This document shows, one piece after another, positions 5,269 through 5,325 of a stretch of 5,325 nucleotides of DNA; within the stretch, counting starts at the first letter, position 1, and each line of letters opens with the position of its first letter. Under the pieces are notes generated by a model. It had not been told where the DNA came from and did no database searches. It worked only from the letters and a program-made list of their open reading frames with translations. Source of the stretch: Lentisphaeria bacterium (GTDB lineage Bacteria; Verrucomicrobiota; Lentisphaeria; Victivallales; UBA1829); the NCBI GenBank assembly GCA_017504325.1, contig JAFVRL010000208.1, positions 1 through 5,325 on the forward strand. The letters are read 5' to 3'. Position numbers and translations under genes: made by a program.

Positions 5269-5325
5269 ATGCCGGGGAAAAGCAGAACTCTCTTTATGGG
5301 AAAGCAGAAACTCTTTCAACATATT
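5269..5325 (+). CDS. Possible start of a further gene, cut by the window edge
   Basis: An ATG at 5269 opens a frame that runs without a stop to the last base (MPGKSRTLFMGKQKLFQHI), with a second in-frame ATG at 5296. Neither ATG has a convincing ribosome binding site; the GGGGA at 5274-5278 is too far from 5296. Nineteen open codons carry almost no weight, and there is no recognisable motif. It could be the N-terminus of a sixth gene or non-coding DNA. Confidence 0.2.
   Translation, partial: MPGKSRTLFMGKQKLFQHI
5278..5317. repeat. Imperfect direct repeat at the right edge
   Basis: AAAGCAGAACTCTCTTT (5278-5294) and AAAGCAGAAACTCTTTC (5301-5317) share AAAGCAGAA and a CTCTTT element, with start points 23 bp apart, about two helical turns. 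The layout would suit a pair of regulator binding sites upstream of a gene beyond the edge, but it may be coincidence in purine-rich DNA. Confidence 0.3.

Overview
The window holds five protein-coding genes, all on the + strand, and the start of what may be a sixth. There are no RNA genes, insertion sequences or CRISPR repeats that I can see. The DNA is moderately AT-rich, with purine-rich coding strands, strong GGAG-type ribosome binding sites and AT-rich spacers. The small gene at 1316 encodes a typical lipoprotein (signal peptide plus lipobox), and its C-terminal layout resembles small envelope lipoproteins I remember from Bacteroides-like bacteria. Together this suggests a Gram-negative, probably anaerobic or gut-type bacterium. 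A Lentisphaerota/Victivallis-like or Bacteroidota-like source is possible, but this is a guess from style and no phylogenetic marker is present.

Layout. (1) 1-1119: the 3' part of an M20-type zinc peptidase or amidohydrolase gene whose start lies off the left edge. (2) 1120-1315: an AT-rich spacer with an A-run/T-run pair, a good sigma70-type promoter and a leader of about 120 nt that contains overlapping, partly exclusive inverted repeats. (3) 1316-1825: a 169-residue lipoprotein, apparently monocistronic, closed by a clear rho-independent terminator at 1854-1879. (4) 1880-2001: a spacer with a plausible promoter. (5) 2002-5224: a tight three-gene operon encoding an APH/choline-kinase-fold phosphotransferase, a HAD-superfamily hydrolase with an unusual D-x-N motif I, and a 487-residue protein I cannot assign. 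The second and third genes are separated by 12 nt (with the preferred start) and the third and fourth overlap by 8 nt. (6) 5225-5325: a perfect inverted repeat just after the operon, an imperfect direct repeat, and a reading frame that stays open to the right edge.

How the genes may work together. The peptidase and the lipoprotein look like independent units. The phosphotransferase and the HAD hydrolase are co-transcribed and of opposite potential chemistry (phosphate addition and removal), so a shared small-molecule substrate is likely. The large cytoplasmic protein encoded after them may use or modify the same compound. That three-gene unit is the part of the window most likely to represent an undescribed pathway. 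The link is inferred from gene order only.
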